Part shown: one piece after another, positions 1 to 10,984 of the stretch
How positions within the stretch are numbered: the stretch's first letter is position 1
Layout: each line of letters begins with the position of its first letter
DNA from: Bisporella sp. PMI_857
Taxonomy: Eukaryota > Ascomycota > Leotiomycetes > Helotiales > Helotiaceae
DNA: 32,466 bases
Reading direction: 5' to 3'
NCBI GenBank assembly: GCA_021307315.1
Contig: JAJSPD010000182.1
Coordinates: forward strand, 1 to 32,466
The notes under the pieces: model-generated
What the model was told of the DNA's origin: nothing
Seen by the model: only the letters and a program-made list of their open reading frames with translations
Database searches by the model: none
Made by a program: the position numbers and the translations under genes

Positions 1-545
1 AGAGTTCCTTTCGGTGATTCTCCTACCAAAAAGCTATCAATACCACGATTCGTCGACGATTATAATCATTAAATGAACGCTGTTGATCAAGCTGATCAAC
101 TACGATTATCCAACGCTGGCTTACGTCGTATTCGCAAAGAAGAATAGCATGCTATTTGGCACTTTCTATTCAACGTTGTATTAGTTAACTCTTATTTGCT
201 TTCTACTTATTCAACAGTTCTTGAAACGAGCAAATTTACTTCTCAAAAAGAGTTTAGAATTGCTTTGTATTCGGCTTTGATTTCAAAAGCTGCAAAAGCT
301 TCAACAAAACGCCAACTTGAAGTTAATAACTTTTCAAAAATACTCTATCTTTCAGTTATACGGTAGAACTAATAGGGAACCAACGAGCTTGCTATGTGTG
401 CAACGAGAAAGGTGTTCAAAGATTACTTCGGAAACGTCAAGTTTTGAGTGAAATATTTGCTAATTCTCGACCGATTAAACGTACCCGAAAGACAACATAG
501 GGCTGTAAAGCATGTCAGGTCTTTCTTTGTAATTCTAATAACTGT
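1..545 (+). pseudogene. piggyBac-like (DDE_Tnp_1_7) transposase, 3' end, decayed
   Basis: Frame 1 from the window edge reads a PRFVDDYNH..MNAVDQADQL block, the region around the last catalytic Asp in piggyBac/DDE_Tnp_1_7 transposases, followed by a hydrophobic W-H-F-L-F-N-V-V-L-V-N-S-Y segment. After a frameshift near 365 the reading continues as a Cys-rich tail (CYVCNEKG, then GCKACQVFLCNSNNCF at about 505-550), which fits the C-terminal zinc-binding domain of these transposases. Stops at about 73, 148 and 366 and a TAG just before the GCKAC motif interrupt it, consistent with RIP. The 5' part lies outside the window. Family assignment comes from motif recognition only. The element's right TIR was not found. 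Confidence 0.65.
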
Positions 546-1039
546 TTTGGGTAGTATTATAAGAATATAGCTCAATAATCAGATTATACAAGCCAAAATT
601 GACATACTTTAAGAAATCTAAGCTCTTTGATTGGTCAGATACTGCTGACTAATCTACATAAGTTGAACGATATTGGCGCTTAAAGGGATAGTTTTTTCGA
701 ATTCAGCTCTAACGACGACTTCGCAATGCCGTCTACTTTCTTTTTCATTTTGGGCGATACGCCGTGGTGGATTCTCTCATTCTTCTCCGCATGACCAGCT
801 GCTACGTTCCCTGCCTGCGTGTCTTGATCCAAACTGTCACGCAATGCTACAAAGTACACATCTGGAATTAGCTGCTAGTTTCCAGCGTCAAAAGCTAGCT
901 CGGATCGACCCGCGGTTATTCGAATCCAGATACGCTAGCCGTCGCCCAAACTCAAGAAGTGGAGCTAATAAGTAAAGCTACATTTCATGATTTCGGTCTC
1001 TAGCAATGTGAAACTCAGAGGCTGTCAATAAGGTCAGCA
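546..1039. other. No recognisable gene; GC-richer island at about 690-975
   Basis: The stretch has an open frame at 673-975 (+, 100 codons, no ATG needed to open it) with higher GC than its surroundings, but the product has no motif I recognise and no neighbouring exon. It could be the 3' flank of the piggyBac-like element or an untouched sliver of host sequence. I call nothing in it. Confidence 0.4.
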
Positions 1040-1485
1040 GAAAATAATTCTACTAAAGTGGTAGAAAGAGTATACCTTGGGCAAAAAGCTATTACAGCCA
1101 ATTTCCAATGCTTTATATCTAAAACGAGGAGGCGCCACCGCGATAATGGTAACAGGCTTTTTGAACAGGAAAGTATTCGCCAGTTTATTTCTTCGTCGAC
1201 CTTTTCGGTCGAAGCTTGTAAAGACTCACTGGTCGATGCTGAAGTGAACACACTAATCGAGTCGAGTTTCTTTAATCTTTTGATTTCTCGAGTAGCATTC
1301 AGACCCGACATGATGGGAAGAAGAATATTCATGAGCACTACATCAAATCCTCCGGATCGCTACTTCGTGACAGCTTCTTTTCCGTTTTTGGCGGTTTGCC
1401 ACCGGAATTTTCTGCTTTTTATCCATGCCGTCAGGAGCTTTTGCGTGATCTTTTTGTTGTCGACGATGAGAACGTTAATGGACGG
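1040..1485 (-). other. Receiver (response-regulator) domain at the C-terminus of the NLR pseudogene
   Basis: Directly after the last half TPR (ALNPNHTSTVDIV) and in the same frame, the sequence reads PSINVLIVDNKKITQKLL, then WQTAKNGKEAVTK, a TAG at about 1360 in place of a Trp codon, and GGFDVVLMNILLPIMSGLNA, the strand-3 block of receiver domains. The phospho-acceptor Asp is changed to Asn (AAT at 1327-1329, a G-to-A change). After a frameshift the C-terminal half reads KKPVTIIAVAPP...ALEIGCNSFLPK, matching the conserved Ala/Thr and Lys region. The wording resembles the receiver of the fungal HOG-pathway regulator Ssk1. Non-functional as it stands. Confidence 0.75.
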
Positions 1486-1499
1486 TGCTGCTTTTATGA

Positions 1500-3000
1500 C
1501 TATGTCGACTGTCGACGTGTGATTAGGATTAAGCGCTTTCTTTCTTTTTTTTAGCGCTTGCCGGGACAGTTCTGCTGCTTTTTTTAGCTTGCTTTGATTC
1601 TTATACAGGCATGCTGAGTTGCTGATAGTATTGAGTGTCGATTTGTGATAAGGACCAAGCGTTTTTTTTTTTTCTTTAAGCGTCCGTTGGAACATTTTTT
1701 TTGCCTTTTTTAGCTTTCTTTGATTTTTATAGGCCCATGCTAATTTGTAGGCCGTATCAAGTGTCGACGAGTGATCAGGACCGAGCGCTTGCTTTCATTT
1801 TTCTAGCACTTGCTTGAACATCTTCTTTTCTTTCTTATTTAGCTCGCTTTGATTACAAACTTTTTTTAACTGGGACTTCGGTTCGGACATCTTTTTTCGG
1901 AACGTTTTTTGCCGGAGCATTTTCTCTGCTTTCTTAAAGTTGTTCTGATCGTTATAGAAGCGTACTAAGTTGCTAACTGTGTTGATTGTCGATTTGTGAT
2001 AAAGACCGAGCGTTTTCTCTTTTCTTTTTAACTTTCGCCAAAACATTTTTTTCGCCTTTTTGAAATTGCGCTGATCTTTATAGAGGCGAGCTAAGTTGCT
2101 GACCGTGTTGATTATCGAGTTGCAGTAAGGATCGAGCACTTTTTTCTTTTTTTCTAGTGTTTGCTGGAACATTTCTTTTGCTTTTCTAGCTTGTCCTGAT
2201 CTTTATATAGGCATGCTAAGTCGCTGATAGTGTTAAGTGTCGACGTGTAATTAGGTCTAAGCGTCTTTTTCCTTTCTTCTAGCGTTAGTTGGAACATTTT
2301 TTTTGCTTTTTCTAGCTTGCTTTGATACTTATATACGCATGCTAAGTTACTAACAGTGTCGAGTATCGACGTGTGATTAGGTCTAAGCGCTTTTTTTCTT
2401 TCTTCTAGTACCTGCCGAAACGTTTTCTTTGCCTTTTCTAGCTTGCTCTGATCCACATAGAGACACTCTAGATTATAAATCGTTGAAAGTGTCGATATAT
2501 AGTTACGACCGAGTGCTTTCTTTTTTCCTTTTAACGCTCGTTGATGTACCTTTTCTGCCTTTTCTAGCTTGCCCCGATGCGCATAAAAAGCGCTTAAGTT
2601 ATCGATTGAAGAAGATATTAATATGTGATCGGGGCCGAGCGCTTCCTCCAGTCTTTTTAACGCCTGTCGTTGTATCTTTTCTGCTAATTTTAGCTTGCTT
2701 TGGTCCGCGTAGACGCAACTAAAATTAAGGACCGTTAAAAGTACATTAAAGTAATTATGACCGAGCACTTTCTCCTTTTCTTTTAGCGCTCGCCGGAACA
2801 TCTTTTTTGCCTCCTTTAGCTTGCCTTGATCCTTATATAGGCACGCTAAGTCGCTGACAGTGTCGAGCGTTAATTCGTGATTAGGACCAAGCGTTTTCTC
2901 TTTTTTTTTAGCGCCTGCCGGAACATTTCTTTTGCCTTTTCGAGCTTGCACTGATTCGCAAAGAAGATGCTTAAGTTATTGACTGAAGAAAGTGTCGATT
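1500..3000 (-). repeat. Tandem TPR-coding repeats, about 12 units of 126 nt
   Basis: Each unit encodes about 42 residues of the kinesin-light-chain-like TPR type, with a recurring pattern ALGPNHxSTLDTVxNLACLYxDQxKLEKAKKMFxRALE. Six nearly complete units lie in one open frame at 2154-2951. A frameshift near 2160 leads into two more at 1890-2172, and two or three degraded units reach 1500. The units are diverged by RIP-type substitutions (Lys enrichment, Glu to Lys), so they are not identical at DNA level. They are part of the NLR pseudogene. Confidence 0.8.
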
Positions 3001-5440
3001 CGTCGTCTTTCTAAGCAGCCCAACTTTTGCTAGTAAGCAATAATAAACTTCGGTTAGCATGCGGCATAAAGCGCTGTTCTGTAATCCAGTATTGACTGTC
3101 GTGGCTAGATGGTACATGCGAACTTACGCAGCTTACTGCTAATTTGGCTATTTCAAAGTCCGGTTTTTGGTTTAGCACATGGATTGTCCACAAGTGCACG
3201 CAGCTATGTATGCCGTACTCGCACGACTCGGTCCCGCATTCTTTCGACAACGTGTCTGCTTCGACTAGTCCGTAGTCGCACAGTACCCGCACCGCACGAT
3301 TAAACTCGAGCACGTTGTTCATTAGTTTCTGAAACTACGGCGGTCCGCTCGATCGGCCTTTTCGCAGCAGCTTAAACTACAAGTTTTCGTAGTCGAAGTA
3401 AGTTCACAGCAGTAATAGCATTGCTGACGTTGTATTTTGTCGCTCGACTTAGGCATACGAAATATTCTATGTAGAGTAAAGCGCTTTGTTATACGAGAAA
3501 AGCCATGGAATCGTCGTCTGTAAATAGAGCTACGACTCGTTGTACATCTGGAGGTATTTAGCGAATGTCGTTGCTATGTTATTGAGATAAGCGCCGGCGG
3601 TTGAAAAAGCTAGCAGCAATCTATCTAGTTTCTGCGCAAGCTCGATGGCAGCGGCGTCTATAAATTATGTTTAGCTTTGGGACACTTCTTGTTTAATGTA
3701 GGAATTCACTTTCGTGTAATTTTTGTCGGTTCGATGTGTGAAATAAAATTTCAAGGCTGTCTTTGAGGTTTTCCAGCTTTTTAAGCGGAATGCGATAGCC
3801 GAGCTTAACTTTAAATGACCGTGTCGTAATAAAGACAGCGCCGTGATAGGCATCAGAAAGGAATATCTGTATGTCGTAGCCTTTAAAGACGATATCTGCA
3901 TCTTCGTCCGCCTCACTTTCCTCGCTCGGTCTTCCATTTTTGCCCAGTATCGGATTGTTATAATTGTCGTAAACGATTAACCAGCGGTTGTTTTTAGAGT
4001 TGTCGAGCCACTGCTTAACAGTTTGTACTACTTAGTTGAGATCGCGACTTTCTATCGCATTTTTCACGTAAACGAGTAACGGATACTCGCGCAAGATACG
4101 TTCGGCTATCCGCATAAATCTTTGTTTCAGCGAGCTTTTATTTCTGGCATTCAACTACAATACGGCTGAATAGTCGTTTCGATGGCGCTTTGCATACGTT
4201 ACGACTATCTGCGTTTTGCTTATCCCGCCCAGCCCATGTATTACTGCAGTCCGTCGGTCAGGCTTTTCACCGAGTACGTTGTGTAACCGGGCGAGCTTTT
4301 TCTTTTTTGCGACGAAGTGGTCTACTTTCGTTGGCACAGACAGACTAAAGCCAATTGTGAATACAGCACCGGAACTATCGAAGCGTGCTAAAGATATAAT
4401 AGTCAATTACTGTAGATATAATATATAACTAAAAACCGCTTCGTCTTTCAAGATCGCTTACTTTTATTGGCTCTTTCTCTGCTTTCCAACGCTGCTAGAT
4501 CTTTTTAGAAGCAGCGTTCGCTATGATCTTGAAGTGTTCTGATATAGTGTTGTACTCGTCGTTTTGTTTTGAAGTATATCTGACTATGTTGATATGGTTT
4601 GCGTGGATCGAGATCGGTTCGGCGTCCGTTTAGCCGAGCACGACAGCGGACGTGCGCAGCACTACTTGCTTTTGTTAACTGCTGCTTTACCTGCCCGGCA
4701 AAAGTAAAAATCACGTACTATGATCGAGTAGCTAAAAGCTGTCGGAGTTTTGTACTTTTCGAATACAAACTTGGTTACAAAGTCTTCGCTAATCGGACTG
4801 TACTGACCCAGGTTCATTTGAAGCTATTTCGAATGCTTTTCGAGGTTCCGTAATATCCGGTCGTCCGCAGCTACAAATAGAAACGCAACGTTTACTAGGA
4901 GCTTTTTAAGCTGAACGCCGTTGCTGCTTTAATGAAGCGTACCGAAGAAAATAATTCCGTATGTGGATACTTTGATGGAACGGTGTTTCGGCAGTGCGCT
5001 TTGACGGGCGGCATTAGAATGGATAAGAGCCTATACTGATAAGATGGATTTATCTAATATAAAGTCCAAAAGGATATTTATACTCTTGACAATAATGCCA
5101 CTCAGACTGTGTGCGACAAATATAACCGGGCGCTTTATCGACTGGTTCTTGTTAGTCCAAGTATTTCGACTACGAAAAAGTGAGCATAATTCTCACATCG
5201 GACGATTTTCGCTTCCTGCAAAGATCGGATATAAGGGTACGCGTATGGTCGTAGAGGTATTGACAGCTGACATTAGAGCCGGCGTGGGTGTTGGCGTTAT
5301 AGCCACAGCAGAGAATGCGGGCGCGAAGGATGTTATGAGGTAGGAGATCGCGGAGCCAGTAGACGCTATTGTTTGCGGTCCAGGTTTTGTCGCGGTTGCC
5401 GTTAAGGCCGTGAACGGCGACGATACTGCGCAAGGAATGA

Positions 5441-6105
5441 AATTAGCAGGCAGGCAGAAACAAGAAGCCGGAAGCTTTCGAGAAGCGGCGGATAATAGTG
5501 ACAGCTTACTCGACTTCAGAGTCGACACCCTTTGCGACGATTTGCAGGCCATATGAAAACTGAGCAGATGTCGATGTTGATAATCGGCTGCTGGGCAGGA
5601 AAGAAATTAGCCGCGAAAAGCGCGACGAGGACATGCTAATTGAAACTGGCTTTTACGAAAAAGCAAGACACTTAAAAAACATGCTTAACATGAAGTAAGC
5701 CTAGAAAATGAGTATTAGTCGGATGGAGAAATACGATTCCATTACGATGCTTTATTTTTCCGCCTTGCCGCCGCAACTAACTCAGCTGCGGCAGTCTCTC
5801 CAATAAGATCCCGGCCTTCTTTCTCCAAAGCAGTGAAAGCACTAGTATAGTGATATTTAGTGATATCGAGCCTTAAGTTATATAAAATCGACTTTTTGAT
5901 ACTACACTAGTATTAGTATAAGATATTTCGTAAAGCACTAGTATTAATATGAAATTTTGATCTTATATCATATTGGCGATATACTATGATATTATACTAA
6001 GGCTGAAATGCGGCTTTGCAGCTAAAACGTACCTAAATTGCCGATGATTTTCTGCTTTTTGTCATTACTGTCACGGTACACGTGACCTATATAAAGCCAA
6101 ATAGA
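5441..6105. other. AT-rich intergenic sequence, no gene recognised
   Basis: I see no coding signature. Between about 5838 and 6000 a short motif CACTAGTAT and variants recur inside palindromic TA-rich sequence, which could be the worn end of a small transposon. No paired TIR or duplication could be established by eye. Confidence 0.4.
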
Positions 6106-6127
6106 GAATTGACATTTCGGTCAATTC
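6106..6127. repeat. Perfect 8-bp hairpin
   Basis: GAATTGAC, six-base loop, GTCAATTC, followed closely by a run of T (6133-6138) and the tRNA-like block at 6141. It follows a TATATAAAG box (about 6088-6096). Role unknown; it may be a structural part of the adjacent tRNA-like element. Confidence 0.5.
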
Positions 6128-6140
6128 TAGTGCTTTTTTG

Positions 6141-6220
6141 GCCCGTTAGCGCAGCGGTAAAACTTATTCCTATTACTGCTGTTACAGTATTAGTAAAGCA
6201 AATCTAGGTGAGATCTCGAA
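6141..6220 (+). repeat. tRNA-like remnant, possibly a RIP-damaged SINE head
   Basis: GCCCGTTAGCGCAGCGGTAA resembles the 5' acceptor/D-arm of a tRNA and contains a good A-box (TAGCGCAGCGGT). About 55 bp further on, GGTGAGATCTCGAAA could be a decayed B-box/T-arm. The middle does not fold into an anticodon arm that I can recognise, so I do not call a functional tRNA. A tRNA-derived SINE or a mutated tRNA copy are the two likely sources. Confidence 0.4.
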
Positions 6221-7569
6221 ATAGTCTATTACGTATTACTAATTAGGAATAGCTTCATTTAGAGTCAATATTATAGTATACTATAGTATAGTATGATATA
6301 ATATAAGATTGCAGGTTTTGCTTTGATACGTATAGCTATTTAAAATCTCGTATTGCGTAGTATATAGTATTCGAATTTAAAGCTCAATATATCGTGATAT
6401 TACTACTGCTTTTACTGCTCCAAAGCACACACTGCCAACAAGTCTTTACCCTAACTTTCTCGATTACTGTACAGCATCGCTTCATCCAGACTAGTATAGT
6501 CTGTTTTTTTTTGTTGCCGCTTTTCAACGGCGTAAACTGAAGCTGCAGTTGCTCGCATGCCATTTTATTTTTATTTTTTATTTTTTTAGCAGTAGTTCGT
6601 ACACAGCCAGATCAGCTCGAGAGACCTGCAAGCAGCGACGCTTTCTGCGAGGCATCGACCGCTAAAGACCTGCATCGCATTGACCTGCCTAAATTGACGC
6701 TGACGATTCGAAATCTGAGCAGACTTTTGGGTTAACAGTTCAGTACATTGAATAAGCGAATATGGGCTATGTCAGTGCTAAGATGTAGGGCGATTCTTTA
6801 CTAGAACAGTAGAGTTAAAATATTATTAACACAAATTGCTAACTTTTTAAATAAACTTTCATTTATTACAATTATATATTATAATAATTTATAAATTAAA
6901 TTAAATGTAATATAAATTAATAAAAATTTTATTATTAAAATTTTTATAATTATTAATTTTTTTAATTTAATACTATATAATAAATTTATTAATATTTAAA
7001 ACTTTATGTCGGATTACTTTACCCGTGGCAACACTACGTAATTGCTACGCAGTTGCTTGTTGGGTTGAATATGATTTGATTGTTGAAGGATGAGTTAAGG
7101 GATGAGTTACTTCAGGCACTCAGGCTATATTTCAAGAGTAGTCTAGCGCCGCTAGGATAAAAGTGCATCCGTTCCGAGATCATGTTACCTACTCTTGTAT
7201 ATGGCCTGAGATCCCTGTCAAACGTACACACTGCTCTGCGGTTATTTTGTATATGTTTTTCGTGAAATCATTACATTCGCCATTTTGGATTTTCATCTAT
7301 AAAACCATCAAATCGTAATAATATTATTTATGCAACTATACGACTGTGCGCCGAAGTCGGCTTTATCCAGTGATATAGTTCGTTTTGCTTCAATTTTATT
7401 TGTTTATAAAGAAATGATTCTCTAAATGTTAATTTAGACCGTGTCGAAGCCGGCACTTAACTACTATTCCCACTTTTACAGTCTGAAATACGAAGCTAAA
7501 CACCGTCTATAATTAGTAAATAACTATTAAATACCGCTAACAAATTTACTTGTTACAAACAACCGATTT
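6221..7569. other. AT-rich gap with a nearly pure A/T block at 6815-7003
   Basis: No gene recognised. The block 6815-7003 is almost free of G and C, far beyond the surrounding RIP-biased sequence. Around 6590-6720 there is a GC-richer island (repeats of GACCTGC), and 7010-7250 is of average composition; neither gives a protein match I know. Confidence 0.5.
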
Positions 7570-10440
7570 TACCGAGTTTTTGGACGCGCGTCGAACTTTT
7601 TGCAACAATGCGAACGAAGTCGACTGTTCGAAGAAAAGTGGCGAATACGTACTTATACTTCTGAGGATTTTGTCGAACAGGCTAAGAATACAAGTGATAT
7701 GCGGAGTATCCAGCATTTAGTTAAAAAAGCAGAAAACGCGTCGGTTGACGTGCAGAAAAGTGTTATCCAGGCCGGTTTAAAACGCTATTTTTATCTATTC
7801 TAACCGCGTTAAAAGCAAGTAAATGCGATTTAGCATTTAGTATTCAAGAAAAACGATCTGCTTTTTGCAGCCAAAACATCTTTTAGCAAGAGCGTTATAT
7901 TCCAGGCAGCGCTATTGTTTTGTCGCGGTAGCATCGGCTTTATCATTATCTTTTTGAATCGAATTGGATAAAAGCAGTGTATCAAGATCTAAAAGCTTTT
8001 TAAAGCAAAATCCGTGTTTATTAATAGTAAGACGGACAAGACTAATGCATTAGCTCAAAAGATTGAAGTAAAAGCGTATACTTATTTTATTATGAGTTTT
8101 AAGATCGCGGCCGGTTGGTTTCGGTCAATAGCAAAAAACCCGTTTTTCAAGAAACGCGTTTTTGTCGTAGCTATCGATAAACTGCATTTGGTAGCTTTAT
8201 AAAGGAGTAGTATTCGTTTACAGTATACACAACTTTTTTTTTTTCGTCGAAAATTAAAAGGAAATTTCTTTTAGTTTAGCTGCTTCGTTACTTTAAACCA
8301 GAAAACATTAAGCATTGCAAAAAAAATAACAGGTTTCTAAGCTAACTGCGAGTTTTTTCGAACGTTCGTCGACCGGCCAAAAATTAAATTGATCGTCGAA
8401 ATAATTTAGCTACGAACAACCAAAAAATTTACGAGTCTATTCTTCGTTTTTTTAGCTGCTATAACAAACGGCTTGCTAACACTAAAAAAGATTCCGAAAA
8501 CTGTGATTTTTATAGACTTTCGACGTAATATCCAAAAATGTGCAAAGTGTTTGCGTAAGTAGTTGCAGAAATTGTCAGCTAGTATTATTAAAGACCGCGA
8601 CTGCAAACGGATCATCCAAGTATACTATTTACATATTACTATAAACGATAAGAATGCTATATATAAAAAGTTCTCGAAAGCGAATTCCAAAATTCGAATT
8701 ATAGTTGCCACAGAATTATTAAAGACGGGAGTAGATTTTTCCGACGTTAAGCGAGTCGTTCAGTATAGCTTCTTTTTGGACCGGCTTTTATGCGTTTTTA
8801 TCCAACGGTTTAGTCGTGCGGCTAAAATGGCTAATATCAAAAAAAAGGCTATTTTTTTGGTGAAAAGCTGAGTTTTAAGTAACAAGATTACATCGGCAAA
8901 AAGTGCGATGTTGCCTAGCAGTTAAACGCCGTCAGTTTTTAAACGGCTTTCCGGCATAAGCAGGTTGGCTCGGTCAAACTTTGCTGAAGTAGAAGTGAAC
9001 AGCGATATTTCAGATAATGAATCGGATGTTGTTTTAAGCGACATTGATAGTGTCGTGCCGAAAGAGCAGCGCAGACGTAAAACAGAAAAAAAGCGCCGAA
9101 CGGACTTGTACTATAACTTTTCTGCGCTATACAATCTTGTTAATCGATTTACATGCTTACGCCGAATTCTGATAAACTAAGTACAAGAAAGCTTGTCCGA
9201 CCTAGCATTTAGATTACTAGCTCTAGAACCGGACGAGTATTGTAATGTATGCAATCCCAGCTTATTTCGGACGGTACTTTTCCTATAGAATATTGCACTT
9301 AGTTTTCGGAAACTACAAGCTGGAACGACATTAAAAGCGTTTTATAATCGCTTAGTTTTTTGGGGAGACGACTTTGTTAATTCGACATATCAGATAGTAA
9401 AGCCTGAGGTTTCTGTGCGTTTATTTACGCAGAAAAGTAAATAGATCTTATTATTTACAAAGTATGCGGACATTTGCTCGGCTGCTGACTTGAAAAGGTT
9501 TTTGAAATCAGCTTAGTTAAGAGAGCATTGTGACGAGCTATTTAAAGAATTTAAGAATATCAAGTTTTATATAGTAAAGAACTAGCCCGGAGCTACTGCT
9601 TAAAGTTCTATGTTACAAGCACGGACAGGATTATAGAAAAGTAAGTACTTTACACTACAGAAAATTGGTACGTTATTCCTGCAGCAAAAAGATAAATATA
9701 TTTCTTTTTTACATCGAGTTATTGCTCATGCAAAAAAGAGTTCAGCTTCATATTTTCCGTGTCCGCTAAGCAGAACGATACTGTTAACTGAACCTAAAAT
9801 CACTAGTAAGCAGCTGTCTCAACAAAAAGCATCTCTCGAAAGGCAAGGCTTTCTTACTACTGAGCAGCAGTTTCAGCAGAAAGCATCACTCGAGCGACAA
9901 GCTTCTCGCACTACTAAGAAGCAAAGGTCCCAAAAAAAAAAGCGTTTGTCGAAGCAGAGACTTCGATAAGTCCTGATCAGAAATGAAAAGCGTCATTTTT
10001 GCGTAAGCGGGAAAAGTATGCTTCATCGCTCGAGCGAATCATTGTCTAAGCAAAAGAGAGATCAGCTTTATGCACTTTTTTTCTATCCGCCCGGTCAATA
10101 GCGATAGCACCCGTCGACTTTTCGTTTACAACTATAAACGGGTCAATAACATTTACTATAATCGTAGATTGCTTTTCCTTTTTATTTTCTGTTTTCGAAA
10201 ACAGTAAGAATAAAGTCTTTGTTGCAAATAATAGCAATCGGTTGTCAAAACGTCCTGCATCGAATCAAGAGGAAAAAGATACAACGACGAAACGGGTTGC
10301 ACTCGGCGCTCTGGACTCTAATGTACGGCGAACTTCTCGCAGCAACAATGGCAAAATCAGCCGTTACTACCACGTATAGTATGTACTATAAATGGACTAT
10401 TCCGAGTCGATGTTTGAAAGTAAACTTTATTCATTAGTTC
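7570..10440 (+). pseudogene. RecQ-like SF2 helicase, RIP-damaged (copy A)
   Basis: Discontinuous plus-strand translation follows the intact helicase at 11446-13812 motif by motif: AAKTSFSKSVIFQA at about 7870 (Walker A, Gly to Ser), AIDKLHLVAL at about 8170 (DEAH motif II, damaged), VDRPKIKLIV at about 8370, KTVIFIDF at about 8490, then in one open stretch (8563-8871) IRIIVATELLKTGVDFSDVKRVVQ and IQRFSRAAKMANIK, corresponding to motifs V and VI. An acidic linker (NSDISDNESDVVLSDIDS, 8990-9060), a Cys pair (about 9240), Gln/Lys-rich repeats (9790-9960) and a tail resembling ALGALDSNVRR (about 10295) follow. Numerous TAG/TAA and Gly-to-Ser/Lys changes fit RIP. It lies tail to tail with the DUF6589 remnant, as in copy B. 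Confidence 0.8.
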
Positions 10441-10493
10441 CATCCCTGTTTTCTAAAGGCTGTGATATGCATTAGTATAAAAATAGAACTCCA

Positions 10494-10889
10494 TTAGAAT
10501 ATACACACCAATATCGCCATCGCATTACTAGCGGGATCTAGATCAGCGGTGGCCTTTCTTTTTTTATACAGTGGCACTATAATTTGATCTTCGTTTTTCA
10601 TGACTTTAGCATTAAACACTTCCAGCTTTTTCGTCGCTACTTTTTCAAGCCCGATTGTATGTATGTCTAGTGCTTGGTGCCTTGCCGCTCTGCCGCCCTC
10701 GTATAATCTGATCGAATCGCATGCCAATTCGAACGCTAATGTATAGATATCATCAACTGAGGAGGGCACAGAATGCCTGGAGTTGTCCTTCCGAGCAAAT
10801 GCCTTCTCTATGGCCTTGCGTAGACGGACAGTATATTCTCCCGTCAATGAGGTACAGTGTAGCCAGTAGTGTGGCCGTAAAAATACCAC
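10494..10889 (-). pseudogene. DUF6589 protein, C-terminal fragment (copy A)
   Basis: An open stretch of about 131 codons whose upstream end is cut off by foreign sequence. It lines up with the C-terminal part of the intact DUF6589 protein at 13787-16343: an Ala/Phe helix with a basic NSRH segment, a VDDIYTLAFEL segment opposite VRNLAFQIW, a GR.....DI motif, and a GLEKVA...VFNAKV end opposite KGVAKLN...RFNKSV. It ends in a Lys-rich tail (YKKRKA). It is less RIP-damaged than the neighbouring helicase. Truncation probably came from the small TACGG-rich insertion beginning at about 10890. The homology was judged by eye and is moderate. Confidence 0.55.
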
Positions 10890-10948
10890 GGCGTAAATTA
10901 CGGTACGGTACGGTATAATACGGTACGGCAGGCCGTAATGGTACAGCT
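10890..10948. repeat. TACGG-rich tract, left part of a small element split by the MULE
   Basis: Tandem GGTACGGTACGGTATAATACGG sequence (10912-10925 core) directly beside the MULE target duplication. The matching right part is at 25687-25743, rich in ACGGCGTAA/TACGGCGTA. The two parts would be contiguous before MULE insertion and look like a MITE of about 130 bp, but I could not establish its own TIRs or duplication. Confidence 0.45.
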
Positions 10949-10957
10949 TTAAGAATA
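10949..10957. repeat. 9-bp target-site duplication of the MULE, left copy
   Basis: TTAAGAATA immediately before the terminal GGGTCCC. The identical 9-mer follows the terminal GGGACCC at the other end. Nine bases is the usual Mutator-superfamily duplication length. Confidence 0.92.
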
Positions 10958-10984
10958 GGGTCCCGGTACACCTACCCCCGGGGG
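10958..10984 (+). repeat. MULE left TIR, distal part
   Basis: Outer 27 bp of the left TIR, ending in the palindrome CCCCCGGGGG where copy B and the MITE inserted. Identical to the inverse of 25651-25677. Confidence 0.9.
10977..10984. repeat. 8-bp target-site duplication of copy B, left copy
   Basis: CCCGGGGG, also found directly after the right TIR (16556-16563). The target lies within the CCCCCGGGGG palindrome of the MULE TIR. Confidence 0.85.

Larger units (their letters stand above)
1040..5440 (-). pseudogene. NLR-type protein: alpha/beta hydrolase - NB-ARC - TPR array - receiver (REC) domain, decayed
   Basis: Read on the minus strand. N-terminus at about 5433: IVAVHGLNGNRDKTW, then a nucleophile elbow AHSLSG (about 5095-5110), matching the SesB-like hydrolase domain of fungal NLRs. 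NB-ARC: P-loop GLGGISKTQ at about 4205-4235 (GGIGKT with Gly to Ser, a RIP-type change), Walker B WLIVYDNYN at about 3960-3990, then FITTRS (about 3835). A helical region at 3010-3320 includes VLCDYGLVEAD and WTIHVLNQ. About twelve 42-residue TPRs follow (1500-3000), then an Ssk1-type receiver domain (1040-1485). Many stops and frameshifts (e.g. near 2160 and the TAG at about 1360) make it non-coding. The family acts in fungal non-self recognition and programmed cell death; this copy is dead. Domain order is seen; the ancestral function is inferred. Confidence 0.8.

Noticed and set aside
673..975. 100-codon open frame (+)
   Set aside because: No domain, no start context and no neighbouring exon; composition alone is not enough.
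6141..6220. Functional tRNA gene
   Set aside because: No convincing anticodon arm or intact T-arm.
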